Made by a program: the position numbers and the translations under genes
Shown: one piece after another, positions 40,261 to 48,598 of the stretch
Numbering within the stretch: position 1 is the stretch's first letter
Layout: the number at the start of each line of letters is the position of its first letter
The notes under the pieces: model-generated
What the model saw: the letters and a program-made list of their open reading frames with translations, nothing else
What the model was told of the DNA's origin: nothing
The model's database searches: none
Origin: Nonomuraea sp. PA05
Lineage (GTDB): Bacteria; Actinomycetota; Actinomycetes; Streptosporangiales; Streptosporangiaceae
Direction of reading: 5' to 3'
Assembly: GCF_008086045.1 (NCBI RefSeq)
Contig: NZ_VSEY01000068.1
Location: forward strand, 1-50,781
Length of the DNA: 50,781 nt

Positions 40261-40578
40261 CTACGCCACCTCGTTCGCGCGGCGGTCGGGAAGGAAGGTG
40301 AGGAGCGGGCGTACGTCTCGCAGTTCTTCTGCGGTGTAGCCCGCCCAGACGCCCTCTTCCGGGTCGAGCGCCATGGCGTAGGACAGGCAGGCGGCACGGG
40401 CCGTGCAGCGCGTCTGGCAGATGGCCTTGGCCGTCGCCTCCCGCGCCCAGCGCTCTTCGTCGGTCTCGATGTCGGGGCCGGTGAAGAGGACGGCCATGGT
40501 GGAGTCGCATGCCGGTTCGGCGTTGATGAGGTCGTCCAGGAGATCGGAGACCTCGTCGTTCTCGTACTCGTTGTTCAC
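40261..40578 (-). CDS. WhiB-like (Wbl) Fe-S regulator
   Basis: Of 105 residues from GTG 40578. Four cysteines at about 24, 54, 58 and 64 (EPACDST and AICQTRCTARAACLSYA) and the GVWAGYTAEEL turn define a Wbl protein, which binds a 4Fe-4S cluster and acts with the sigma factor. The middle pair is spaced CxxxC, whereas the family norm is CxxC. The GTG overlaps the upstream stop (GTGA). Mobile elements and actinophages often carry their own Wbl. Here it probably tunes host or element transcription during transfer. Confidence 0.85.
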   Translation of the reverse strand: MNNEYENDEVSDLLDDLINAEPACDSTMAVLFTGPDIETDEERWAREATAKAICQTRCTARAACLSYAMALDPEEGVWAGYTAEELRDVRPLLTFLPDRRANEVA

Positions 40579-40766
40579 AGGTCCACCCCCAGCGCGCGGA
40601 GGGCCTGGACGAGAGCGAGGCGGATGCAGGTGGGGCAGATCGGCGGCGACGGCGGCTCCACGTCCGGCGCGGACTCCTCCACGCCGTCGCACATGAGACA
40701 GAACCACTGGACGGGCTCGGCGAGATCGTCAGGGACGATCCGCATGGTCTTGGACCCGTAGGTCAT
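40575..40766 (-). CDS. Small protein with two CxxC pairs, first gene of the transfer operon
   Basis: Of 63 residues from ATG 40766. WFCLMCDGVEE and PPICPTCIRLALVQ form a zinc-ribbon-like pair. AGAGAGG lies upstream. It is promoter-proximal to the long minus operon and faces the GntR repressor gene. Confidence 0.65.
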   Translation of the reverse strand: MTYGSKTMRIVPDDLAEPVQWFCLMCDGVEESAPDVEPPSPPICPTCIRLALVQALRALGVDL

Positions 40767-40886
40767 GATGAGTACACCTCTCTTGAAGGGGCGCCGGGGT
40801 GCGGGACTGGTTTGGCGACTAGGGACCGCATCCCGGCTTCTTCGTTGTTTGGCCTGGTCAGCTGGGCTGATCATGCCCTGGTGTGT

Positions 40887-40946
40887 CTTATTTAAACAAG
40901 GCGAACAAGCGCCGTCAACGACTGCTGGCATACTTGTTTGAACAAG
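40887..40946. promoter_or_regulatory. Two CTTrTTTrAACAAG palindromes between the GntR gene and the transfer operon
   Basis: CTTGTTTGAACAAG at 40933-40946 and CTTATTTAAACAAG at 40887-40900 are 14-bp near-perfect palindromes, with centres 46 bases apart. Both are followed by GGCGAA. The region 40767-40966 contains no gene and separates divergent transcripts. GntR/UTRA repressors such as KorSA bind such sites to shut down replication and transfer genes and to autoregulate. Confidence 0.7.
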
Positions 40947-40966
40947 GCGAATGAGAGGGGCTCAAC

Positions 40967-41779
40967 ATGCCCAGCCAGAGGCGGCGGGACACGCTCCGCG
41001 GGGACGTGTCGGCACGGATCGCCGAGGACCTACGACAGGCCATCCTGAGCGGCGAGTACGCCGAGGGGGACCGGCTTCCCAGCACGTCGGAACTCATGGA
41101 GCAGGAGCAGGTGTCGTCGCTGAGCGTGCGACACGCCTACCAGGCGCTGATCGGTGAGGGCCTGGTCGTGGCCGTGCCGAAGAAGGGCTTCTACGTCCGC
41201 GAGTCGCTGCGTATGACCTGGCACATGACGAAATGGCAGGACCCGAAGCGCCTGGAGAACGTCAAGACCGACGGCTGGACGGCGGATGTCGAGGCGGCTG
41301 GCTTCTCCCACAGGCAGACCATCAGCGTCAGCATCCTGCCCGGCAGCCACCTGGTGGCTGGAACACCGATCGCGGAGCGGCTGGGCATCCCGGAGAACGA
41401 GCGTGTCGTGGTGCGTAGCCGCGTCCGCTACATCGGGCCGGGGCCGGATCAGCCGGCCAACGAGCCGGAGTCGCTGGCGGACTCCTACTACGCGTACAAC
41501 CTCGTCAAGGACACCGGGATCATGGAGCCGGACAGCGTCAACACGGCTCAGGTCCTGGCCGAACTCGGGTGTCCGATGCGCGACCACATCGACGAGCTGA
41601 CCCCGCGGATCGCCTCCCGCCAGGAGACGGACCGGCTGCAACTGGCGGGTGTCATGGCGGTGCTCGAAGTTGTCCGTACGACGCTGACCACCTCAGGCAA
41701 GCCCGTGCTGGTGCTTCACCAGATCAGGCCGGGCAACGGGTCGAAGTACATCTACCAGGTGGAGTGCAGAGATGACTGA
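40967..41779 (+). CDS. GntR family regulator with UTRA domain (KorSA-like)
   Basis: Of 270 residues. Winged helix: SARIAEDLRQAILSGEYAEG, RLPSTSELMEQEQVSS and LSVRHAYQALIGEGLVVAVP. The C-terminal UTRA-like ligand domain covers about 110-265 (IAERLGIPENERVVVRSRVR). In AICEs this class represses the replication and transfer genes. The ATG at 40967 follows GAGAGG closely. The stop overlaps the acetyltransferase start. Confidence 0.9.
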   Translation: MPSQRRRDTLRGDVSARIAEDLRQAILSGEYAEGDRLPSTSELMEQEQVSSLSVRHAYQALIGEGLVVAVPKKGFYVRESLRMTWHMTKWQDPKRLENVKTDGWTADVEAAGFSHRQTISVSILPGSHLVAGTPIAERLGIPENERVVVRSRVRYIGPGPDQPANEPESLADSYYAYNLVKDTGIMEPDSVNTAQVLAELGCPMRDHIDELTPRIASRQETDRLQLAGVMAVLEVVRTTLTTSGKPVLVLHQIRPGNGSKYIYQVECRDD

Positions 41780-42335
41780 CCGTCCCGTCCTGGCGGCCCG
41801 TCTCGCCGTCGAGAGCGATACCGAGCGCGTCGTTGAGCTGCGTGCCGAGTCCGAACGCTGGTTGGCCGAGCGTGGCATCCAGCAGTGGACGGCGAAGTGG
41901 GACGAGATCGGCCGGGAGAAGATCCGCCGCAACATCGCCAACCGCGAGACGTGGGTGTTCGAGGTCGGCGGCGAGGTGGTCGCCACAGTGACGCTCAACA
42001 CCCGGCCGGATCTGGACTTCTGGGACCCGGACACTGACGGGCCTGCTCTGTACCTGTACAAGCTGCTGGTCGCGCGGGACCGGGCGGGCCGGGGGTTGGG
42101 CGGTGACATCGTGGACTGGTCAGTGGATCAGGCGGCCCGGCAGGGGTTCCCGTGGCTACGTCTGGATGTGTGGCGCACCAATCAGGGGCTTCAGCGCTAC
42201 TACCTGGAGCACGGGTTCGAGCACGTGCGCACGGTCGTGGTGGACGGGCGCGACTCGGGAGCCTGCTTCCAACGGCGAGCCACGCCCGTCTCCGTGCCGC
42301 ACATCGTGGACGAGGGCGTTCGCGATGCCCTGTGA
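41772..42335 (+). CDS. GNAT family acetyltransferase
   Basis: Of 187 residues. ALYLYKLLVARDRAGRGLGG contains the acetyl-CoA loop (R/Q-x-x-G-x-G/A). WLRLDVWRTNQGLQRYYLEH is the classic strand and helix near the C-terminus. It modifies an amine substrate that cannot be identified. Translation is coupled to the GntR gene (8-bp overlap), so it is likely expressed when the repressor is. Confidence 0.88.
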   Translation: MTDRPVLAARLAVESDTERVVELRAESERWLAERGIQQWTAKWDEIGREKIRRNIANRETWVFEVGGEVVATVTLNTRPDLDFWDPDTDGPALYLYKLLVARDRAGRGLGGDIVDWSVDQAARQGFPWLRLDVWRTNQGLQRYYLEHGFEHVRTVVVDGRDSGACFQRRATPVSVPHIVDEGVRDAL

Positions 42336-42366
42336 GGTGAAGGGACCGACTTCATGACGCTCGTTT

Positions 42367-42618
42367 CTAGTGGTGGTGAGCAGTCACCAGGGCGATCCAT
42401 ACCTGGCGAGCGTGGGGGTAGCGGCCTCGGGCGGTCTCCTCGTAGCCGACGCCCTCGATGTGGCGCAGGACGAAGAACTTCCCGGCCTCGCAGCACCATT
42501 CGTACTCACCACAGCACGAGGTCTCCATCACGCGAACGCGACGGGCGCTGGTTGGGACGTGCGGTTCCCATACGTACATGGCGACTGGCTTCCGGTCCAC
42601 ACAACAGGGGCGGCGCAT
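42367..42618 (-). CDS. Small Cys-containing hypothetical protein
   Basis: Of 83 residues from ATG 42618. An inner ATG at about 42579 is possible. ETSCCGEYEWCCEAGKFFVL carries two CC pairs and is followed by RHIEGVGYEETARGRY. It converges on the acetyltransferase gene. It looks like a metal-binding or nucleic-acid-binding small protein, of unknown family. Confidence 0.55.
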   Translation of the reverse strand: MRRPCCVDRKPVAMYVWEPHVPTSARRVRVMETSCCGEYEWCCEAGKFFVLRHIEGVGYEETARGRYPHARQVWIALVTAHHH

Positions 42619-42667
42619 GCGAGCGCCGCGCAACCGATGACTGATCTGACATACGAATCCGCCGGCC

Positions 42668-42919
42668 TCACTCGGCGGCGGCGGTGGTCTTCTCCTTGCG
42701 CAGGCTCAGCAGGGTCACGCCGTAGATGTAGGAGGGGTCCGATGCGTAGCGGTCCAGACGCACGAACTGCACCGCGCCCGAGGCGCCGGGCGCTAACGAC
42801 TCCAGCGCCTGCCGCAGGCGCGCAGAGGCCCGCTCCAGCTCGCCGGTGATGCCGCACGAGCCCCGGCCGTCGTCGTCAGAAGCCGTCCACGAGTAGAAAC
42901 CCTCGGTGTCGAAGTGCAC
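42668..42919 (-). CDS. Small hypothetical protein, divergent from the XRE-TPR gene
   Basis: Of 83 residues from GTG 42919. VHFDTEGFYSWTASDDDGRG begins the protein. It is followed by an amphipathic helix (ELERASARLRQALESL) and a beta-rich end with RYASDPSYIYGVTLLSL. No domain is recognised. It shares an intergenic region of about 100 bases with the XRE-TPR gene. Confidence 0.6.
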   Translation of the reverse strand: MHFDTEGFYSWTASDDDGRGSCGITGELERASARLRQALESLAPGASGAVQFVRLDRYASDPSYIYGVTLLSLRKEKTTAAAE

Positions 42920-43020
42920 GACTACATCAGAGACATGTGCGGTACCACGCCTGTAGAGGACACTGAGAGGCGACCCCTGATGTCCGCCCCCGTGTCCGCC
43001 CGTCCCCGGAGGTGCACAGG

Positions 43021-44250
43021 ATGACCGACATCCCAGAGGTTCCCGTCTGGGCCACCCGCCTGCTCGCCGCGCGCACCGCCCGCGACTGGTCCCAGCGCGA
43101 TCTGGCCCGCGAACTGATCAGAGTCTCGGACGAGCCGCTGACCGAGGTGCCGAACCTCATCCGCCGCATCCGAGGCCACGAGACCGGCGAGCACCACCCG
43201 GACGCCTTCTACACCCGGCTCTACTGCAAGGCGTTCGGCCTGACCGAAGACCAGCTGTTCGGCACCGTCACCAAGCCGGTCCCCACCCTCGCACTCCCTG
43301 CCTTGGCCCCCGACGCCGACCTGTACGAGCGCATCACCCGCGCCATTGAGCACCCGTCCCGCGTCGATCTGGCGACCGTGCAATGGCTGGAACACTGCCT
43401 GGCCGAACACCGCCGCGTCGAGGACACCATCGGCAGCCGTCCGCTTCTCCCGCTGATCCACGCCCAGCTGTCCACCGTGGCCGACCTCGCCCGAGGCGCC
43501 CGAGGCCCGCTCGCCGACCGGGCCGTTGCCGTGCTGGCCCAGTACGCTCAGTTCATCGCCTGGATGTGCCAGGACTCCCACCAGCACGCCGCCGCCCTGG
43601 CCTGGTACGACCGCTCCCACGCCTGGGCCCTCGAAGCCGGCGACGCATGTCTCGCCTCCACCACCCTTAACATGCGTGCCCACCAAGCCTGGAGTCTCGG
43701 CGACGCGCCCCGCTGCGTCCGCCTGGCCGAAGCCTCCCGCTGGCACGACGGCCGCACCACTTACGGTGTCCAAGGCATGGCCGCCCAAATGGCCGGCCGA
43801 GGGCACGCCCAACTCGGCGAAGCCAACGCCGCCCGCACCTGCCTCGCCGAAGCCGAAGACCTCATCCGAACCGCCGCCCAGCGTCCCGAGGACGAGCCAC
43901 CCTGGATGTACTTCTACGACGAAGGCTGGTTCCTCATGCAACGCGGCATGGCCGAGCTTCAACTCGGCGACGGACGCCGGGCCACCGACTACCTCGAACG
44001 CGGCCTTTCCACCCTGCCCGAGCACTATCGCCGCGACAGAGCCTGGTACGGCGCTTGCCTCGCCCGCGCCCAAGCCATCAAAGGCGACGCCGAAGCCGCA
44101 GTCGCCACAGCACTGGACGTCGCCCCGGACGCTACAGCGCTCAACGCCTACGCCGTGACTGAACTCCAACGCACCGCCCACGATCTAGCCTCCGTCGGCG
44201 CTCCCGGCTCTGAGGTAATCAAAGAGTCCCTGGTAGGTTCGAGGCCGTAG
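43021..44250 (+). CDS. XRE-type HTH protein with TPR domain
   Basis: Of 409 residues from ATG 43021, preceded by GGAGGT. HTH: TRLLAARTARDWSQRDLARE and, after a short insertion, IRRIRGHETGEHHPDAFYTR. From about residue 90 the protein is a superhelix of TPR units (AALAWYDRSHAWALEAGDAC, GMAELQLGDGRRATDYLERG). This layout is frequent in actinomycete AICEs and resembles peptide-sensing regulators. It may control the nearby STAND gene or the element. No peptide gene is evident. Confidence 0.87.
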   Translation: MTDIPEVPVWATRLLAARTARDWSQRDLARELIRVSDEPLTEVPNLIRRIRGHETGEHHPDAFYTRLYCKAFGLTEDQLFGTVTKPVPTLALPALAPDADLYERITRAIEHPSRVDLATVQWLEHCLAEHRRVEDTIGSRPLLPLIHAQLSTVADLARGARGPLADRAVAVLAQYAQFIAWMCQDSHQHAAALAWYDRSHAWALEAGDACLASTTLNMRAHQAWSLGDAPRCVRLAEASRWHDGRTTYGVQGMAAQMAGRGHAQLGEANAARTCLAEAEDLIRTAAQRPEDEPPWMYFYDEGWFLMQRGMAELQLGDGRRATDYLERGLSTLPEHYRRDRAWYGACLARAQAIKGDAEAAVATALDVAPDATALNAYAVTELQRTAHDLASVGAPGSEVIKESLVGSRP

Positions 44251-44354
44251 TCAATGTCCCTGCTGTCCCAGTCGTCCCTCGTCCCCTCTCGAAGTGCGGA
44301 TATTCACGAAAACCAGCTGGGACAGGCTCCAGACAGCAACGACCGTGCTGTCCC
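44226..44354. repeat. GTCCC iteron-like cluster downstream of the XRE-TPR gene
   Basis: GTCCC is found at 44226, 44256, 44265, 44274, 44281 and 44350, with one inverted copy at 44319. Three lie exactly 9 bp apart in non-coding DNA (within TGTCCCTGCTGTCCCAGTCG). CTGTCCCAG and CTGGGACAG form an inverted pair. The same motif and 9-bp step occur in the rep gene. Confidence 0.55.
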
Positions 44355-44698
44355 TGCGTACTGCTGAAACACTGATCACGTGCCCCCGGGTGTTTCAGCA
44401 GCCCTGCATCGCCCTAAACGGTCCGGATGGCGCTAAGGGATGCTGCACACGAGCCAACCTCTCTAGGGACGCAGCTGCACCCGGGACTCCCGGGGCGGTC
44501 TGCATATAGGTGGCGTCATTATGTTCCATATTCGCCCGTATGGACCGTTTGTCACTAATTACGCTAGCCGCCCTTGCTGATGGAGGGAGGAGGCCAAGTT
44601 GGGTCGACTCCGGATATGTCGAACAACCTTCGCAAATGGCCTTACTATTGACTCCTTGCTCCTGGATGACGGCAGGCGGAGCAACGATCGAGGTGTCG
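44251..44698. promoter_or_regulatory. Non-coding region before the STAND gene with a 12-bp inverted repeat
   Basis: No supported gene. CTGCTGAAACAC (44361-44372) and its complement (44390-44401) form a 12-bp perfect stem around 17 bases. No T-run follows, so it could be an operator or a terminator without a tail. A TATAGG box at 44505-44510 is the best -10-like element upstream of the STAND start. Confidence 0.45.
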
Positions 44699-47600
44699 AT
44701 GGCTCGCAAAGGAACCCTTCTAACGCACGTGACCGCGTCGCTGCTCGTCCTGCTGGGAATCATCTGCGGTCTGGCCACGAACGTCGTTAGCGCATACTTC
44801 CCACCGGTTGTAACTGAGCAGCGTGAGTGGTGGGTGAGTGGCCTCATCGGTACTGGGTGCCTGATGATCACGTTAACGGGACTCACGTCGATCATCGAGA
44901 AGCGTCGTGGCCGTGCGCGACTGTTCCACGTCCCGCCGCTTGAGGAGGGATGGGTTAATCGTGCTGAACACGAGCAGCTCATAAATACGCTGCTTGGACG
45001 CGACACCGGGGCCGTAGGGGTCACGACCGCCTTGGTGGGCGCGGGGGGATTCGGCAAAACGTCACTCGCGATCGCGGGTTGTCGCGATGATCGAGTGCGG
45101 CGACATTTCAAAGGCGGCATCGTATGGGTGACAATTGGACAGGAGAGATCTGGGGGCGATCTGACGGCACTTATAAACGATCTCGTAGGCGAGCTTGACG
45201 GCTCACGACCAGACACCGTGGACGCTGAGGTGGCTGGGCGGAAGCTAGCCACAAGTCTTGCCGAGCGAGGCCGAGTTCTACTAGTCGTAGATGATGTCTG
45301 GTCAACTCGGCAACTACGCCCTTTCCTGCCAGTCACCGAGCAGTCGCGTCTCCTGGTGACAACTCGTAGACCCAGGACTCTTCCGGAGGGGAGCGCAAAC
45401 GTACTTGTCGATGAAATGACTCACGAGGCGGCCGTACAACTCCTTACCAGAAACCTGGAGGACATGGATGAGGAGCTCGCGGGAACGCTCCTTCGATTGA
45501 CGGGGCGATGGCCTCTACTTCTGTCGTTGGTCAACGCACGCTTGGTAAGTGACGTTAAACAGGGCGCGGACCTGAGCGCAGCCGGTGCCTATGCGTCAAA
45601 ACGATTACTCGTTGCAGGGCCCGCTGCGTTAGACGTTACAGAGACGGAGCAACGCGAAACGGCGGTGGCCGCTACCGTAGAGTACAGTCTAAGCGCTCTT
45701 GGATCCGGCGAGCGGAGCCGGTTCTTGGAGCTAGGCATTTTTCCGGAAGACATTGAGATTCCGGTATCAGTTATCGAAGTCCTATGGCAGATCACTGGAG
45801 AGCTGTCAGCCGAGCAAACGCTGGCACTATGTGACGAACTTGAAGGGCTTTCTCTCGTCAGCAAGCATTGGCTGGAGGCTTCCACGCCAGCAGTCGTCCT
45901 ACATGACGTTATTCGGGCCTACACTCTTTCCGGCAATGGCCTCGGTGTCGACAATGCGGCAGCCGCTCACCGGGCGTTGGTGGAAGGCGCACGAAAGCTC
46001 TTAGGTGGCGATGAAAATAGCCAAGCATGGTGGCAACTTCCTAGTGATGCAGGCTATCTATGGAATCACCTTGTCTTCCATATGCATGCCGCGAATATGG
46101 AGGCTGAAACCGACGCGTTGGTGGGAGATGCCCGGTGGCTCATCGAGCGTGTATGTCGCTATGGTCTTGTAGCGGCTGAAGCGGATTTAAATGTATCGAT
46201 ATCTCCACTGTCCCGCCGAATCGGCCGTTACATGGCAAGAAATGCGCATCTCCTGCACGCAATGGGTGTAGAGAGTGACACAAAATCTCATCTTCTCACA
46301 CACTTATACGCGGTACCCGGCATGAGCCCCCCGCCGGCCATTGCCTGCAAGGCGATGGAAATTTCCTTTATGCAGCCGATGTGGCCAATGTTGGAAGATA
46401 GTTCGGTCGAACTGCTTCGCACACTGCATGGGCATACAAAAGCCATAAGTTCCGTCGCAATCTCTGTGGATGGTGAGTGGCTGGCGTCGTCATCAAGAGA
46501 TGGAACGATCCGAGTGTGGGGTAGGGACGGCTCCCAGCAGGCCACAATCACTGTGCAGCATGACGCAGCCGAGTCCATCGCTCTTGCTCCGCGTGGCACG
46601 TGGTTGGCCGCGTCACTATCTGATGGAACTGTTTGGGTTTGGAATGCCGATGGAACTCTGCTCTCGCGTGTCGACAGCTCTACAGGAGTAAAAGCAGTTG
46701 CCATCGCTCCTGACGGTACCTGGTTTGCCACAAGTACACCTGAGGACGACATCGTCCGGTTATGGGATCTAAGCGGCAACCCTATAAGTAGTCTCATAGG
46801 ACATACCGGCGGCATCAAACATGTGGCCATTGCGCCGGACGGTGCATGGATCGCCACTGCCTCGTACGATGGAACAGTTCGGTGCTGGGAGCCGCGTGGA
46901 AGGCTGTTGCATCTCATTCAAGGTCACGCCGATGGAGTAAAGGCGATTTCCATCACTGCTGACAGTTCTTCCATGGTAAGTACATCGTACGATGGCACGA
47001 TTCGGATATGGACACGCGATGGGGCCGAAAGAGATGGCTCGCCGATTCGAGGCCGGAGAATTAAGTCAACGGTAGTGGCGCCGGATGGAACATGGTTGGC
47101 TGCACTCTCCAGTGAAGATCATTCGGTAGTGCTCTGGAATAGCGACGGAACCATGCGGCAGATGCTTCGCACCAATAAGGTGGACACGTTAGTAGTGTCT
47201 CCGGGCGGTAGTCTTCTAGTTACGCTTTCCGGCGACAATCTAGTCCGTACCTGGGATATGAACGGCGATCGCCGTGCCGTCTTGCGTGGCCATGTTGACA
47301 GGGTCACTGCCGTTGCTGTGTCTCATGACGATGCGTGGCTCGCCAGTGGCTCAAAGGACAGTACGGTGCGTCTATGGAGCTCGGAGCCAAACGATGAGGA
47401 GATGCGACTTACCGGCGTCGAGAGCGCCGCCATTGCTCCTGACGGGACTTGGATTGCAGGTGTCTCTGATGATGGCACTGTACGCCTTTGGGATGCCGGA
47501 GGTAATGAGCGAGCAACGTTGCCAGAGAGGGCTGAACATGTCATGCCAGCTTCAAGCAGTGCTTGGTTTGTTACTGTCTCCAAAGATGCCCTACAAAAGG

Positions 47601-48598
47601 CGACGCCCAGTGGCCGTAGATTAGCAGTCAGTCCAAAAGTTAAAATCGCTGTCTGGAACACTGACGGCTCCCCGAAATCGTTGCTCGTGACTCCAGATGT
47701 AACGTCAGCTATCGTAGGTATCGCGCCCGATAGTACATGGGTGGCCGCTGCCGTGGCTGCCGAGACTTATGGCAGCCGTGAACAAGCGGCCAAGGGCGGT
47801 TCCGACGCAAAAGATAGCGCCATTTACGTGTGGAATCCCGACGGTACGCAACGGGCGACTTTCAAGGTGGATATAGGGAAGCCTCATAGCCTGGTGGTGT
47901 CGCCCTGTAGCACCTGGTTTGCGACGACGTTCTCGAATGGTATCGTCCAACTGTATGACGCTCAGGGAAAGGTGCGTGGCGCTCCTCTTCGGTCTGTGGG
48001 GGTGAATCCTGTATGTATCGCGCCCGACGGTCGCTGGTTTGCAGTCACTAGAGGAGGAGCGGTAGAACTGTACAGCTCCGATAGCGAGCATAAAGTGACG
48101 ATATCCCCGACTTCCGGCCCGCCTGAGTCTGTGCACGTATCGGGCAATGGAAGCCTTATCGCGATCATTACGCGAAAGGATACGGTGGAGCTTTATAGCC
48201 CTACTGGGGATCTCCTAGGGATTGTTCATGAATCAACAGGTGCGTCAGATTCTTTGATCTTGGCCTTTGACGGTTCCTGGCTTGCTACCCAGTCCACGAA
48301 GACGCGTCGCGGGATGAGTGCTTCCAAGGTAAAGGTGTGGAACTCGGACGGTAGTCCTCGCTTTGCATTGCCCACGGAAGTACGCGCAGTAGCGGCATCG
48401 CCTGACGGTACGAAGCTTGCAGTGATCGATCTGGATGGCGTCATCGGTGTCTGGGACATTATTCGATCATCGACTCGGAGCAGTGCGAGGATCGCGGGTT
48501 CTCCTCGGCTTCTAGAGTGGTTCTCGAGTGGTGCCTTTATCGCGATCGGTACCGACGTAGGCATGAGCGTATTCGAACTCCATACAGGCATGACGTAA
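44699..48598 (+). CDS. Membrane-anchored STAND ATPase: 2 TM - NB-ARC - WD40 repeats
   Basis: Of 1299 residues from ATG 44699 (GAGG just upstream and right before the first helix). The frame is open from 44510. Two membrane helices lie at about 8-34 and 44-66. The NB-ARC ATPase covers about 85-410: Walker A ALVGAGGFGKTSLA, Walker B RVLLVVDDVW, sensor RLLVTTRRP, a GLPL-like GRWPLLLSL and an LHDVI motif in place of MHD. A helical linker runs from 420 to 565. Then about 16 WD40-like units (DGTIRVW, DGTVRLW and variants) fill 575-1290, enough for two propellers. The family (Apaf-1, plant R proteins, bacterial Avs relatives) oligomerises when the repeat domain senses a trigger. GC content is clearly below its neighbours. 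A defence or surveillance role is inferred from architecture and its place next to attR. Confidence 0.9.
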   Translation: MARKGTLLTHVTASLLVLLGIICGLATNVVSAYFPPVVTEQREWWVSGLIGTGCLMITLTGLTSIIEKRRGRARLFHVPPLEEGWVNRAEHEQLINTLLGRDTGAVGVTTALVGAGGFGKTSLAIAGCRDDRVRRHFKGGIVWVTIGQERSGGDLTALINDLVGELDGSRPDTVDAEVAGRKLATSLAERGRVLLVVDDVWSTRQLRPFLPVTEQSRLLVTTRRPRTLPEGSANVLVDEMTHEAAVQLLTRNLEDMDEELAGTLLRLTGRWPLLLSLVNARLVSDVKQGADLSAAGAYASKRLLVAGPAALDVTETEQRETAVAATVEYSLSALGSGERSRFLELGIFPEDIEIPVSVIEVLWQITGELSAEQTLALCDELEGLSLVSKHWLEASTPAVVLHDVIRAYTLSGNGLGVDNAAAAHRALVEGARKLLGGDENSQAWWQLPSDAGYLWNHLVFHMHAANMEAETDALVGDARWLIERVCRYGLVAAEADLNVSISPLSRRIGRYMARNAHLLHAMGVESDTKSHLLTHLYAVPGMSPPPAIACKAMEISFMQPMWPMLEDSSVELLRTLHGHTKAISSVAISVDGEWLASSSRDGTIRVWGRDGSQQATITVQHDAAESIALAPRGTWLAASLSDGTVWVWNADGTLLSRVDSSTGVKAVAIAPDGTWFATSTPEDDIVRLWDLSGNPISSLIGHTGGIKHVAIAPDGAWIATASYDGTVRCWEPRGRLLHLIQGHADGVKAISITADSSSMVSTSYDGTIRIWTRDGAERDGSPIRGRRIKSTVVAPDGTWLAALSSEDHSVVLWNSDGTMRQMLRTNKVDTLVVSPGGSLLVTLSGDNLVRTWDMNGDRRAVLRGHVDRVTAVAVSHDDAWLASGSKDSTVRLWSSEPNDEEMRLTGVESAAIAPDGTWIAGVSDDGTVRLWDAGGNERATLPERAEHVMPASSSAWFVTVSKDALQKATPSGRRLAVSPKVKIAVWNTDGSPKSLLVTPDVTSAIVGIAPDSTWVAAAVAAETYGSREQAAKGGSDAKDSAIYVWNPDGTQRATFKVDIGKPHSLVVSPCSTWFATTFSNGIVQLYDAQGKVRGAPLRSVGVNPVCIAPDGRWFAVTRGGAVELYSSDSEHKVTISPTSGPPESVHVSGNGSLIAIITRKDTVELYSPTGDLLGIVHESTGASDSLILAFDGSWLATQSTKTRRGMSASKVKVWNSDGSPRFALPTEVRAVAASPDGTKLAVIDLDGVIGVWDIIRSSTRSSARIAGSPRLLEWFSSGAFIAIGTDVGMSVFELHTGMT

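Noticed and set aside
42922..44181. A Gly/Val-rich 419-residue minus-strand frame
   Set aside because: Shadow of the XRE-TPR gene, whose HTH and TPR units are evident on the plus strand.
44510..44698. A 63-residue N-terminal extension of the STAND protein
   Set aside because: The extension lacks a family feature or ribosome-binding site. The ATG at 44699 has GAGG upstream and directly precedes the first membrane helix.
44395..45336. A 313-residue minus-strand frame overlapping the STAND gene
   Set aside because: It overlaps the Walker A/B coding region of the STAND gene and has no domain or ribosome-binding site.
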